DNA of 57,378 bases. Source: Bacillota bacterium. GTDB lineage: Bacteria; Bacillota_A; Clostridia; Lachnospirales; Lachnospiraceae. The stretch is taken from NCBI GenBank assembly GCA_023443625.1, contig JAEZTQ010000074.1, positions 1-57,378 on the forward strand. Direction: 5' to 3'. Below are positions 18,764-28,278 of the stretch, piece after piece. Position numbers and translations under genes: made by a program. The stretch's first letter is position 1, and each line of letters starts with the position of its first letter. The notes below the pieces were generated by a model that saw only the letters and a list, made by a program, of their open reading frames with translations, had not been told where the DNA came from and did no database searches.

Positions 18764-19521
18764 GAGTATCAAAGAAACAAATTCGTAAATGTCTGGGTAA
18801 AAATCTGAACATTTCATTTAGTGAGAAAGAGCTCTGCGAAACAATTCAAAAGTCAAAAGCAGCCTTTTACCATAATGAAGCAAGTGATTTTCTTTCCAGA
18901 GCAGAGTTTTTATATCAACAGGGCAAATATATCCATAAACGTTGGTGGGGAATTCAGGGGATTTTGTTGATTATGATATGGGGGATTTTAAAATACACGG
19001 AGAGTAGTTTTTATATTCAGAGATGTATGGGAATTGCCGCTCCCCTATTTGCTGTACTGATTATACCGGAACTATGGAAAAATCGAAAAGCAAATGCTAT
19101 GGAAATAGAGTGCACTACTTATTATTCCTTGCGTCAGGTTTATTGTGCAAGAATTCTTCTTTTTGCTTTGGTAGATATACTTCTCCTTAGCCTGTTTTTC
19201 GCTGCAACAGTGTTTTCTGGAAAAATCCTCATAGAAGAAATGGCCATTCAATTTTTCCTGCCTTTTAACGTAACCTGTTGTATATGTTTTCGCACTCTAT
19301 ATAGCAAAAAGCTTGGATCGGAGGTCTTTGCTTTGTTTTTATGTATTATTTGGATTGCTGTATGGTTACAGATTGTATTGAATGAAAGGGTATATGGAAC
19401 CATTTCCAGTCCAGTCTGGGTGACCATGATTGTTGTCTCCATTCTGTATTTAGGATACTGTATAAAGAAGGGACAGAAGAACTGTAAAGAAACATGGGAG
19501 GTGAAACCATTATGGAATTGA
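18760..19521 (+). CDS. Six-helix membrane protein of the ECF-ABC operon, function unknown
   Basis: Unrecognised integral membrane protein, 253 aa. A charged cytoplasmic segment (~1-62) precedes about six TM helices (~65-80, 88-104, 133-152, 160-178, 193-212, 218-236) and a short Lys/Trp tail. The ATGA overlap with the sigma factor, and the ATPase start lying within its last codons, imply translational coupling. A soluble N-terminus on a membrane body would suit an anti-sigma or sensor role, or an extra ABC exporter subunit. Neither is shown by motif. Confidence 0.75.
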   Translation: MRVSKKQIRKCLGKNLNISFSEKELCETIQKSKAAFYHNEASDFLSRAEFLYQQGKYIHKRWWGIQGILLIMIWGILKYTESSFYIQRCMGIAAPLFAVLIIPELWKNRKANAMEIECTTYYSLRQVYCARILLFALVDILLLSLFFAATVFSGKILIEEMAIQFFLPFNVTCCICFRTLYSKKLGSEVFALFLCIIWIAVWLQIVLNERVYGTISSPVWVTMIVVSILYLGYCIKKGQKNCKETWEVKPLWN

Positions 19522-20393
19522 AGATTTCAGAACTTACAAAGGATTTTCAGGATATAACAGCAGTGGACAGGGTGTCCTATACATTGACTAACGGGGTTTA
19601 TGGACTTTTAGGTATCAATGGAGCTGGAAAAACAACTTTTATGCGGATGCTATGTACACTACTCAAGCCAACTGGTGGCTCGATTACATGGGATGGAAAA
19701 GATATTTTTACCATGGACGGAGAATATCGAAAAATTCTGGGGTATCTGCCACAGGATTTTGGTTATTACCCGGATTTTACAGTTTACGACTATCTGATGT
19801 ACATCGCTTCTATCAAGGGGTTACGTCCCGCAACAGCCAAACAACGTATAGGAATTCTGTTGAAGCAGGTGGGGTTAACAAAGGCAACAAATAAAAAAAT
19901 GAAAAAACTGTCTGGTGGAATGAAACGCCGGGCTGGAATAGCACAGGCCATGTTAAATAACCCCAAGATCTTAATTCTTGACGAGCCTACAGCTGGATTA
20001 GACCCAAATGAACGGATTCGTTTTCGAAATCTAATTAGTGAATTATCCGAAGAGCGTATGGTACTTTTGTCCACTCACATTGTTTCAGACATTGAGTATA
20101 TTGCAAATGAAATTCTTCTAATGAAGGATGGTCAAATTCGTATTTCTGGCACCTCGGATGAATTGATTGCCTCTATGCCTGAACAGGTGTGGAGCGTAGA
20201 GGCCCCAAGGGCGGAGGTTGATTCGTATTTGAAAGCATATAAGGTATCTAATGTAAAAACAACACATAAAGGAGCAGAACTGCGAATTTTATCATCACAG
20301 CAACCTTCAGAAAATGCTATTTTAGAGGATGCCACGTTAGAAGATGTATTCTTACATTATTTTGGAGAAAGAGCAGGTGAGGAAGATGTTTAG
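19512..20393 (+). CDS. ABC transporter ATP-binding protein
   Basis: ATPase of an ABC-2 type exporter, 293 aa from ATG 19512, with GGGAGG 10 bp upstream; an in-frame ATG at 19494 is inside that RBS region. Walker A is GINGAGKTT, the Q-loop region is YLPQDFGYYPDFT, the signature is LSGGMKRRAG and Walker B is ILILDEPTAGLDP, followed by the switch His in LLSTHIV. The C-terminal ~85 residues form the accessory domain of CcmA/YhaQ-like drug or peptide exporters. It pairs with the overlapping permease; substrate is unknown. Confidence 0.94.
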   Translation: MELKISELTKDFQDITAVDRVSYTLTNGVYGLLGINGAGKTTFMRMLCTLLKPTGGSITWDGKDIFTMDGEYRKILGYLPQDFGYYPDFTVYDYLMYIASIKGLRPATAKQRIGILLKQVGLTKATNKKMKKLSGGMKRRAGIAQAMLNNPKILILDEPTAGLDPNERIRFRNLISELSEERMVLLSTHIVSDIEYIANEILLMKDGQIRISGTSDELIASMPEQVWSVEAPRAEVDSYLKAYKVSNVKTTHKGAELRILSSQQPSENAILEDATLEDVFLHYFGERAGEEDV

Positions 20394-21612
20394 GTATGAA
20401 CTGAAAAAAGTGTTTTCCAGAACAAGTAGTAAAATTGCAGTATTGTTGCTGTTAGTGGTTGTGGGAATTACCTGCTATTTTACAACAGATGTTTCCTATG
20501 TAAACGAAAAGGGAGATACAGAAAAGGGACCGGCTGCAATCTCAGAATTGAGGGCTGCGCAAAAAGAGTGGACAGGATATCTGGATGAAGAAAAAATCCG
20601 ACGGGTCATTGGAGAAAACAAAAGAATCAGTTTAACACCACAGGCCCAGTCAAATGATTATAAGGAAAATGATATTGCTTACAGCTGGCGACAGGGTATT
20701 GATGAAATACGTGATCTACTAAATGGTTCATATGCTGAAGCTTTCCGCGACTATAATTATTATAGAGCAGATGCTCTGGTGGACGAGGATGCATCCCACT
20801 TCTACACAAACAGGACCAAGCTTTTGAAGGCATGGTTGGCGGATGAAGCGAAAGATCAGTTCTCGGATGCCGAAAAGAAATATTTGGTTTGGCAGTATGA
20901 AAAGCTCCAAACTCCCTTCTATTATGACTATATGAAAGGTTGGACACAGCTGTTTGAATATGCATCAACAATTGTTATGATTACAATGTTGATTTTAGGC
21001 TATCTTGTTGCAGGAATTTTCTCCAATGAGTTTGCATGGAACTCCGATGCTATTTTCTTTACATCGGTCTATGGTAGGAATAAGGCGGTTGTATCAAAAA
21101 TTAAGGCAGGATTTTGGATTGTAACAATTATCTATTGGACGGCGATTCTTTTGTATACAGGTATCGTACTCCTTTATTTTGGCGCAGATGGTTCCTTATG
21201 TCCAGTTCAGGCAGATAAATCTGGCTGGAAATGTTTTTACAATATTACTATTTGGCAGAAATATCTGCTTATCGTTGTGGGTGGTTATTTAGGCTGTTTA
21301 TTTATTTCCTTCGTGAGTATGTTGATTTCTGCAAAAGCCAGGTCAGCAGTTTTGGCAGTTATGCTACCCTTTGCCTTGATTTTTATTCCCTCTTTTCTTG
21401 GGAATATCAATAGCGCTGTTATTAATAAAATTTTGGCGGTGTTACCTGATCGGCTCTTGCAGGTAGGTACTGCATTGAGCTGTTTTGATTTGTATTCCCT
21501 TGGAGGAAAAGTAATTGGTGCTGTTCCTCTTTTGTTTGCCTTGTATGGTTTTTTGACAATCTTACTTTTGCCAATTACTTATCAGGAATACAAACATAAA
21601 CAAATCAATTAA
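20386..21612 (+). CDS. ABC-2 type exporter permease
   Basis: Permease, 408 aa from ATG 20386, overlapping the ATPase stop by 8 bp. TM1 (~15-35) is followed by a ~170-residue extracellular domain rich in charged residues (~38-205). About five further TM helices follow (~210-235, 255-285, 310-335, 345-365, 380-400). One TM plus a large external loop and a TM cluster is typical of ABC-2 permeases in antimicrobial-peptide or lantibiotic-immunity exporters. With the ECF sigma factor this suggests an envelope-stress export module; that is inference. Confidence 0.88.
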   Translation: MFRYELKKVFSRTSSKIAVLLLLVVVGITCYFTTDVSYVNEKGDTEKGPAAISELRAAQKEWTGYLDEEKIRRVIGENKRISLTPQAQSNDYKENDIAYSWRQGIDEIRDLLNGSYAEAFRDYNYYRADALVDEDASHFYTNRTKLLKAWLADEAKDQFSDAEKKYLVWQYEKLQTPFYYDYMKGWTQLFEYASTIVMITMLILGYLVAGIFSNEFAWNSDAIFFTSVYGRNKAVVSKIKAGFWIVTIIYWTAILLYTGIVLLYFGADGSLCPVQADKSGWKCFYNITIWQKYLLIVVGGYLGCLFISFVSMLISAKARSAVLAVMLPFALIFIPSFLGNINSAVINKILAVLPDRLLQVGTALSCFDLYSLGGKVIGAVPLLFALYGFLTILLLPITYQEYKHKQIN

Positions 21613-21624
21613 TTTAAGCCTGCT

Positions 21625-21650
21625 GGCTTGCCCTTAAAAGCGGGCAAACC
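21625..21650. terminator. Possible terminator after the ECF-ABC operon
   Basis: GGCTTGCCC and GGGCAAACC pair with one mismatch around an 8-nt loop, 12 bp after the permease stop. There is no clear T-tract on either side, so confidence is modest. Confidence 0.4.
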
Positions 21651-21702
21651 GCCCTATGGTTCTCCTTTTCATGTGGTTTCCTCTCCCATTTTCCAAAGGT
21701 CA

Positions 21703-22308
21703 TTACTTCTTCAATAACAAGCGAACTCCAAAGTAAATTAATAAAATTCCAACACATACATTTAAAATCTGTATAATAAGGGATGTTAGGAATCCACTCA
21801 ATACAGTACCCAAACCAGCAATTAGAGATAAGAAACAAAGGGTAGACAGGACACATCCTAACCCAAAATAAAATATCTGTGATCTGTTATAATCATTTTC
21901 AATTATTTGAGTTGAAAATACCCCGCTCCAAAAAAGAATAGTTAATGGATTAGAAGCTGTTAATAAAAGGCCTTGAACAAATATACTTTTCCCGGATATA
22001 TGGGAAAACAGAGTAATGTTTGGTAATAAGGTGATATTAAAAGATCCAGCAATTATATTGGCACCGAATATTGCCAGAATTATACTACCAAACAGTTTTA
22101 TTGCCAACTTAACTTTATTGTTGTTAATAATTGCAGCAATCCCAAAGCCGGATAATGCGATATAAACCAAATCAACGATTGTAATTGCCAGAACAAGAGA
22201 TAATCCCATAAAAAGGCCATAAGTTGCAGAAGTGTTAAATACCATCAAGCACATAGGACCAATTGCAAGTTGTAAAAGCATACCAAACTTAAAACCCTTA
22301 AATATCAT
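21703..22308 (-). CDS. LysE/RhtB-family exporter
   Basis: Membrane transporter, 201 aa from ATG 22308 (GGGAGG 6 bp upstream; the ATG at 22314 abuts the RBS and is unlikely). Six hydrophobic segments, with the LysE-type N-terminal signature GFKFGMLLQLAIGPMCLMVF and the conserved SNPLTILFWSGVFSTQI segment near residue 118. Members export amino acids or small metabolites. No neighbour indicates its substrate. Confidence 0.88.
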   Translation of the reverse strand: MIFKGFKFGMLLQLAIGPMCLMVFNTSATYGLFMGLSLVLAITIVDLVYIALSGFGIAAIINNNKVKLAIKLFGSIILAIFGANIIAGSFNITLLPNITLFSHISGKSIFVQGLLLTASNPLTILFWSGVFSTQIIENDYNRSQIFYFGLGCVLSTLCFLSLIAGLGTVLSGFLTSLIIQILNVCVGILLIYFGVRLLLKK

Positions 22309-22509
22309 GAACATCCTCCCAAAAGATCTTATCTTTTCAGTAACTTAAATAATTTTTTCTAATGTATAGAGTTATCTAAAATCTGTAAAATGGAATATCT
22401 CATTATAGCACTGGATATCTTATTCATCAATTCTTAAAATCATATTTAACTTTCTGGATATTTGATTAAGTTATAGGGGTAACCACATGAGAAAATGATA
22501 GATAGTAGA

Positions 22510-22558
22510 ATCAAAAATACGAAGGTCCATGTAGCCATTGTCTCTTCGTATTTTTGAT
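22510..22558. terminator. Perfect 15-bp inverted repeat downstream of the GH9 gene
   Basis: ATCAAAAATACGAAG (22510-22524) and CTTCGTATTTTTGAT (22544-22558) are perfect complements with a 19-nt loop. It probably ends the leftward GH9 transcript. The rest of 22315-22691 holds nothing I recognise. Confidence 0.6.
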
Positions 22559-22691
22559 GTGTAGATAAATTAAATTGCGTCTCAGTTACATTCTAACATT
22601 TACTGACCACCTCATTAGAGGGTTATCACTATATCACTAAGGTTGGCAACCGGATTACCTGTCCATTGCGTTTTAAAATTGGTAGATGCTA

Positions 22692-25571
22692 TTAGGGAGT
22701 AACACCACTTACAACAGAGCCATTTACCAATAGAACAACATGGTTAGGTTCTCCATAGGAATAGTCGTTATCCTGATTGAAGTTTGTCCAGGATGCATTG
22801 GTAATTCGAATTTCACATTCAAGCTGCTTTCCAGGATGAATGGGATAGGTAACTCCATTAAAGGAAAGCTCTAAGTAGGTATCTGCCCCTTGTACAGGTG
22901 TATTCATCGTAATATATTGACCTTGAACCCCACTGGATACAGTGGCATGCCAAGGTGCACTATTTAATGAGAGGCCTGCATGGTCACAGAAGAAGGTAAG
23001 ATTAGCATTCACATCCTTAGTGAAATAATAACGAATGGTTACACCGGATAAATCGATATTTTGATTACCAGTATTCGTTAAGATGAATTTTCTACTAATG
23101 GTATTGGTGCTTGCAGAGCCTAGACCTTGGACTTCCATTCTCAAGTCACTAGTTCCAGTACTCCCTTCCTCAAATTTTACAGTGATAGTAACCCCATTGC
23201 TGGTAGCACTTACCCCAGCTTCCATAAAGGCTTTCGCTGTTAGTAGGATATTCTTACTTGAGGCACTACCGGTCTGTTCCGGTACATAGTCAAAAGTATA
23301 GGGGGCGGTGGTATCTTCTCCAATTTTTACATTGTCTGCATAGAATTCCACCCTAGTTACATTTGTTTCGGAAGCCTCTACCTGAGTTTCTAGAGTAATG
23401 GGTGTAATAGTAGAGGTATAATCATAAACTGTACCATTGCTAGGTTGAGTAAGTTTAATACTGGTAGATGTATTTTTACCTGGTTCATTACCATAGACCA
23501 AAGCACCGTCCACATAAAGGGGAATATTTGTTGTCATGGATTTGGTGGTGGATAAGCCCACACGGCTAGGGTCATTGGTTGGATCCCAATTTACATTATA
23601 AGAAGAGTCCTGAGCCGGTACGAAAGCGATTTGAATTTCTCTACTTCCATGGAAGGTAATTCCTGACCAATCCAGATCAATATAATAAAGCCCTTCTTCA
23701 GCATCCCATGCCACAGGAGTACTTATCTTAACTGCAGCACCGTCTATTACTTTGGATTGATCATACATTACCTGAAGGCTTAGATCATTTATGGATTGCC
23801 CTTTTGCTATCATCTCTGAAATATTCAAGAAATATCTTGCCTTTAGGGTAGAGACTCTTCTTGGATAACAACTGGTATCATTGGTTACTTCTATGGTAAG
23901 CTGAGTTCTCTCTTGGTTCTCTTGCTCGATTTTTCCTTGTACATAGAAAGGAGTTTCATCTACTTGGTAGACCGGAAGAGAAGGATCTGGCTGTTGTCCC
24001 TGGCCATATATCTCATAAAGTCCGGCCAGAGCGCCGACAAAGCCGGCATTATAATCGATGGCCACTTCGTTGTAGACATAATCGGTGATATCATCAACAT
24101 GATTATCTGTAGTGTCTGGACCACCTACCAAGGCACCCCATAGGACATGTTTTTGTACCGCTGGTACTAGCATGCTATTGGTTAGAGATCCATGAGCAGC
24201 TCTATGATGAGGATTCTTAGCGGAATTCTCTCCATATCCTACGAGATAACAACGATTCATGGGGTTATCACCTAGGATATAGTCCATCTGATCCTTGCAC
24301 CAGTTTACGAAGCCCTGGTTGGGTTTATATTTGTTGTAAACCAAAGCGCATAATTGAGCCGCTGCATTATACCGGGCGGAACCCCATGTATTAATTACCC
24401 TAAAACCATCAGGAGTGGTGGCCATAAAGTTGGTATCATTGGGATCTTCATGGGCAACACCGGACCAATATTCTAAGTTCCAACGGAAGAAGTACCAGTG
24501 CTCCGGATTGTTGGTTATGGGTGCCAACTTAGCAAATACGCCGCCCCAAACAGTATCCCAGGAATGAACCCAGATATTTTGCCAGGTACTAGCCGTGGTA
24601 CTGATAATTCTTTGCATATAGCCCGTATAGGTGCCATTAGAGGAAACCGATGTAATGTCATTGATATAGGAGTTATCTCCGGTAGCGATATTTAACCATA
24701 CAGCTGCCCATGACATCTCATCTTCATCATAACTGGAATTATAGAAGCCACCGGAAAAACCTAGTCCACGGTTTTGTTTTGCAAAAGTATATAATGCTTT
24801 GGCTGTATCTAGGCATTCCAAAGCATAATCAGGATCTGTGTCTTTGAAGTTAAGATAATTGATAGCAAGGGAAGCTGCTGCACCTGCACATTGATCGCTG
24901 GCAGCTGTTTCAGAAGTTGCAAACCAGGCAGGTCTTGTAGTGGTCTGTAATTCGGGAGCGCCCCAGTAGTTATGGTCTGTAGTACCATCACCCACTTGGT
25001 AAGCGAAGGCAACAACATCTCCATTACTCTTTCTAAAGGTGCATTTTAGGAAGTAATCGTTAAAGCCTCTCAGAATATCTTCCATATGTTCCTGTGCACC
25101 AATGTCTTGATAGGAATCTGTGAATTCATAATAGCCCCACCCCAAGGTTGAACCTGCATAGCTCTGGGGTAAACCAAATTGAACATGATCTCCTGCATCA
25201 TGGTAACCGCCGCTTAGATCGACGCATCCATCACCATCTGGATCTAAGACAGCTTTGTTAGCTGTGATAAAAGCAGAGGAGAGGTTTGTCCCATTACCAT
25301 TGGTGTCCTTTGGGATAAGTGGAACTTTCTTGTCTTCCAGATGACAGTCCCCACGCCATGAAAGTGCGCCCCCTTCAATGCCCTCACCGCATTTATTGGC
25401 GTCGTAAAAATACATGGATAGTTGAAATGCCTTTGCGTAGTTAAAGGTTTCTGCTGCCTGTGCTGCTTGTACTAAATCAGTCCTGTGAATAGATGGTATC
25501 GTTAGCCCAAGAATTAATGCCATGGATACGATACATTTTGCATAACTTTTCCTAAGTGATTTTCTTTTCAT
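22692..25571 (-). CDS. Secreted GH9 cellulase with CBM3c, Ig-like and CBM3 domains
   Basis: Modular extracellular endoglucanase, 959 aa. Order: signal peptide (~1-36), GH9 catalytic domain (~40-490), CBM3c-like module (~520-660), Ig-like domain (~690-775) and a second CBM3 (~790-945). GH9 catalytic residues: base pair D125/D128 (GGYHDAGDHVQFG), NPHHRAAHGS motif near 445, and acid E502 (YNEVAIDYNAGF). A GH9 with fused CBM3c is the layout of processive endoglucanases, in which CBM3c feeds the chain while the last CBM3 anchors to crystalline cellulose. No dockerin is present, so it is a free enzyme. RBS AAAGGAGG and a strong promoter precede it. GC is higher than in flanking genes. Confidence 0.95.
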   Translation of the reverse strand: MKRKSLRKSYAKCIVSMALILGLTIPSIHRTDLVQAAQAAETFNYAKAFQLSMYFYDANKCGEGIEGGALSWRGDCHLEDKKVPLIPKDTNGNGTNLSSAFITANKAVLDPDGDGCVDLSGGYHDAGDHVQFGLPQSYAGSTLGWGYYEFTDSYQDIGAQEHMEDILRGFNDYFLKCTFRKSNGDVVAFAYQVGDGTTDHNYWGAPELQTTTRPAWFATSETAASDQCAGAAASLAINYLNFKDTDPDYALECLDTAKALYTFAKQNRGLGFSGGFYNSSYDEDEMSWAAVWLNIATGDNSYINDITSVSSNGTYTGYMQRIISTTASTWQNIWVHSWDTVWGGVFAKLAPITNNPEHWYFFRWNLEYWSGVAHEDPNDTNFMATTPDGFRVINTWGSARYNAAAQLCALVYNKYKPNQGFVNWCKDQMDYILGDNPMNRCYLVGYGENSAKNPHHRAAHGSLTNSMLVPAVQKHVLWGALVGGPDTTDNHVDDITDYVYNEVAIDYNAGFVGALAGLYEIYGQGQQPDPSLPVYQVDETPFYVQGKIEQENQERTQLTIEVTNDTSCYPRRVSTLKARYFLNISEMIAKGQSINDLSLQVMYDQSKVIDGAAVKISTPVAWDAEEGLYYIDLDWSGITFHGSREIQIAFVPAQDSSYNVNWDPTNDPSRVGLSTTKSMTTNIPLYVDGALVYGNEPGKNTSTSIKLTQPSNGTVYDYTSTITPITLETQVEASETNVTRVEFYADNVKIGEDTTAPYTFDYVPEQTGSASSKNILLTAKAFMEAGVSATSNGVTITVKFEEGSTGTSDLRMEVQGLGSASTNTISRKFILTNTGNQNIDLSGVTIRYYFTKDVNANLTFFCDHAGLSLNSAPWHATVSSGVQGQYITMNTPVQGADTYLELSFNGVTYPIHPGKQLECEIRITNASWTNFNQDNDYSYGEPNHVVLLVNGSVVSGVTP

Positions 25572-25614
25572 TTGAATCCTCCTTTCGTTATTTTATTTGT
25601 ATGGCTATAATTAC

Positions 25615-25643
25615 AATATAGTACAACTGGAAATAATTGTCAA
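25615..25643 (-). promoter_or_regulatory. Promoter of the GH9 cellulase gene
   Basis: Minus strand: TTGACA (25643-25638), a 17-bp spacer, then TATATT (25620-25615), about 45 bp before the start codon. This is near-consensus for a housekeeping sigma factor. Confidence 0.7.
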
Positions 25644-25732
25644 TTAATTTATATAGAATTAGTCTTATTATTTGATTATTATCTTGATAATTACTTGATG
25701 TACTGTGAACTGGTTGAATAAATCATAATAAG

Positions 25733-25772
25733 GAACAAAAAAATTGCTACCCCTTATATGATAAGGAGTAGC
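25733..25772 (-). terminator. Intrinsic terminator of the leftward gene at 25855
   Basis: GCTACCCCTTAT (25746-25757) and ATAAGGAGTAGC (25761-25772) pair with one mismatch around a 3-nt loop. Leftward, the stem is followed by a run of seven T. It ends transcription about 85 bp after the stop. Confidence 0.75.
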
Positions 25773-25854
25773 GACTATATTATATAAATAACTGAATTTT
25801 TACTCATAATAAAACACGTATATATATATTGTCTAACTTGGAGAATAGACCTGT

Positions 25855-27018
25855 TCAGTTATATTCGAGGTGCTTTATATGGTTCTTTTTTCTTATCTCA
25901 ATTACATTTAGTGTGCTAACCAATCCACGAATTAAGAGCTCCCGCTCATTACGTTTCAACTTCATATTGGCTTCATTTAAATATGCAGCATGACAATTTA
26001 TATTAATACCAAGATAATCACTGGTACCACTTGGGCACAAGATTTTTCGCCATAAATACTCCTTGGGGAATAAATAGGTTCCCTTTTCTGTTCGAAACTG
26101 TTCCAGATAATTTAACCCGTCGGAAAACCACTCAGATTTTAAAGCTACATCAAAGTTCGACATCATATGTAAGTAACTTAATATAGCATACTCATTTGAG
26201 ACCTCATTCCCTTTATACAATGGTAATTTGGGAGCCCAGCCACAGGCATGATATATTCGCTTATTCTTATTCCAAATCAATCCATAATTTTCAGGCAATT
26301 TTTGAAACTCTGGATCAAGAATGTATTCTGCCACATCTTCAATTTTATTCTTAATCTGAGGATCCATATTGTATTTTTGAAAGTAAGCCAGTGCAGATAT
26401 ATCATAAATGGTTGGAAGAGGTTTTATCGGATCAATTGAAAAAGGATTAAGCTCATCTTTTATTATACCACGATTCTCCCATTGTATCGGTGGTTTTGGC
26501 AGCTTCGATCCATCTTGATAGATATCAAATATTTTCTCTGTTGCTGCAGAATGAAGAACATTCAACCTTTGTAGCATTGCATTATTGATCTTCTCTGTAG
26601 TATAGCCGGATAGAAAGAAAAATCTGTGCATCATACATAGATAATTGTAGCAAAAATCATAATCGGCGGACAGCAAACCATAAAATGTATTCGCTACGAA
26701 CTGCATCTTTTCATCAAATACTTTTATTCCCCCACGAAAGCCCAGATCTAACACTCCGGGGAAAAATTGATCAATACAGGAATCTTTATAGTAATGAATT
26801 AAGTGCTCTATGGATTTATTTTCTATAGGAACTGTTTCAAAAGCATCAAAATAATTCAATGCTGTATTCACTTCTTTTAATTCCATAAGCTTTATAATAA
26901 TTTCATCGATTTCTTGTGCTGAACCACTATACAATCCATTCGTAAATAATCTTAATTTAAGTGATGGACCAGCATTTTGTGAAATCCACTCAACTAAATC
27001 ATTATCATTCATCCACAT
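25855..27018 (-). CDS. Uncharacterised 387-residue protein, probably an all-helical toroid
   Basis: Function not recognised. No signal peptide and no transmembrane segment. The sequence is rich in predicted helices with recurring aromatic/Gly turns (YDISALAYFQKY, CGWAPKLPLYKG, NINCHAAYLNEANMKL) that recall prenyltransferase/squalene-cyclase-like alpha-alpha barrels, but no catalytic signature is visible. The start is uncertain between ATG 27018 and ATG 27012; GGGGGT lies just upstream. It is a single-gene unit with its own terminator. The lone NHxAxL-like pattern NCHAAYLNEA near residue 343 could mark a conserved pocket; this is speculative. Confidence 0.65.
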   Translation of the reverse strand: MWMNDNDLVEWISQNAGPSLKLRLFTNGLYSGSAQEIDEIIIKLMELKEVNTALNYFDAFETVPIENKSIEHLIHYYKDSCIDQFFPGVLDLGFRGGIKVFDEKMQFVANTFYGLLSADYDFCYNYLCMMHRFFFLSGYTTEKINNAMLQRLNVLHSAATEKIFDIYQDGSKLPKPPIQWENRGIIKDELNPFSIDPIKPLPTIYDISALAYFQKYNMDPQIKNKIEDVAEYILDPEFQKLPENYGLIWNKNKRIYHACGWAPKLPLYKGNEVSNEYAILSYLHMMSNFDVALKSEWFSDGLNYLEQFRTEKGTYLFPKEYLWRKILCPSGTSDYLGININCHAAYLNEANMKLKRNERELLIRGLVSTLNVIEIRKKNHIKHLEYN

Positions 27019-27162
27019 CTACCCCCATAACTATTAAATGAAACATATTTATTCTAGCATACATAGATTCAATCGACTACATAAAACCCTATATAATGGA
27101 ATGCGATCCACCTTGTTTTAGATGCTATACCGAACTAATAGAATTCACTTGGATTATGATTA

Positions 27163-27693
27163 TTATCTTACAACTTCGTAATGAAGTTCAACGAATTGAT
27201 TAAAACGGTTGATACTTTTTAGTGATAAGGGTGTTTGAAAACCATTGTTTCTGAACAGAGGAATACCTTTGCCTAGTAAAACTGGAGTAATAGTGACAAT
27301 AAGTTCGTCTACTAACTTTTCTTTGATGAAAGTATCAAGCAAGTTTCCTCCCCCAACAAGCCAGATACGTTGACCGTTTTTATTTTTTAAGTCTTTTGAG
27401 AATTGAACTACACCATCACAGATAAAGGTTACATGTTGACTATTACTCTTCTTAGTTTTGGAAAAAACATAGCATTCCTTACCTTTGTATGGAAAATCAC
27501 CCTTTTCATGCTCAATAATCCAATCATAGGTTATTCTTCCCATTAGAACAGTATCGACTGTATCATAAAATGTTGTATAGCCACTATCTCCTTCCCCTTC
27601 GACAGCAAATAACCAATCTAAGTTGTGTTCATCTGTAGCGATATATCCATCTAGGCTTGAAGCAATATATAACACTAATTTACGTTGACTCAT
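27163..27693 (-). CDS. RibD C-terminal/dihydrofolate-reductase-like protein
   Basis: Small reductase-fold protein, 176 aa from ATG 27693 (AGAGGG 5 bp upstream; the longer frame to 27729 has no RBS). Motifs: LVLYIASSLDGYIA at the N-terminus, VLMGRITYDWI near residue 60 and IWLVGGGNLLDTFI near 115 (nucleotide-binding GGG loop). These define the YyaP/YwjB-like branch of the RibD_C/DHFR superfamily, probably NADPH-dependent, with unknown physiological substrate. Monocistronic. Confidence 0.88.
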   Translation of the reverse strand: MSQRKLVLYIASSLDGYIATDEHNLDWLFAVEGEGDSGYTTFYDTVDTVLMGRITYDWIIEHEKGDFPYKGKECYVFSKTKKSNSQHVTFICDGVVQFSKDLKNKNGQRIWLVGGGNLLDTFIKEKLVDELIVTITPVLLGKGIPLFRNNGFQTPLSLKSINRFNQFVELHYEVVR

Positions 27694-27729
27694 TATAACC
27701 CTCTCAATTGTTATTGTATATGGTAACAA

Positions 27730-28278
27730 ATATCATTATGTAATCTTGTTACACTTATTCTAACAAATTATGTTTATTATTTCCTTGCATTATTATATCA
27801 CATAGTCCATTATTTTATAAACTTTATTTTCATAACGTTTATTTTCATAATTCATGAATAATTATCAAAAATATCTCTGAAAAGAGAAGATAGGGAAGAA
27901 GAGTAGCTCATTTTGTCCAAGCTTAATTAGCCCAGAGTAAGTTCTGTAAGTGGCTCGTCAAAAAGCTGTCACAAATAAGATAGCGATTTATCGTGATACC
28001 TTAGGTTTTGTACAATGTCTAATAATTCCAACATAATTCAATAAAAAGGGTGGTATGCTGACGATGCAAAGGTAAATATACTATATATTGTAAAAGGAGC
28101 ATTCTAATTGTTGTACAGAGAGGATCTATGTAGAGAAAAATAAATAAGTAAACAAGGAAAGGAGAAGAATGGAATAAGGCGATCCAGATGCTATTAGAGA
28201 TAGATTTGGTAAACTTGTGGAGTGCTTGAATACTTAAGTATAAAATCCTAATATTATTAATATGGAGGGAGTAAACAA
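27730..28278. other. Intergenic stretch upstream of the GH5 gene
   Basis: About 550 bp of AT-rich sequence without a convincing gene in any frame. The last ~20 bp hold the GH5 RBS (GGAGGGAG). A weak promoter-like TATAAA lies near 28240. No riboswitch or mobile element was recognised. Confidence 0.5.

Noticed and set aside
20627..20971. Antisense ORF within the ABC permease gene
   Set aside because: It has no RBS, lies wholly opposite a clear coding gene and encodes no recognisable protein.
27730..28278. Transposase or integrase remnant
   Set aside because: Short open stretches on both strands gave no recognisable motif and no flanking inverted repeats.
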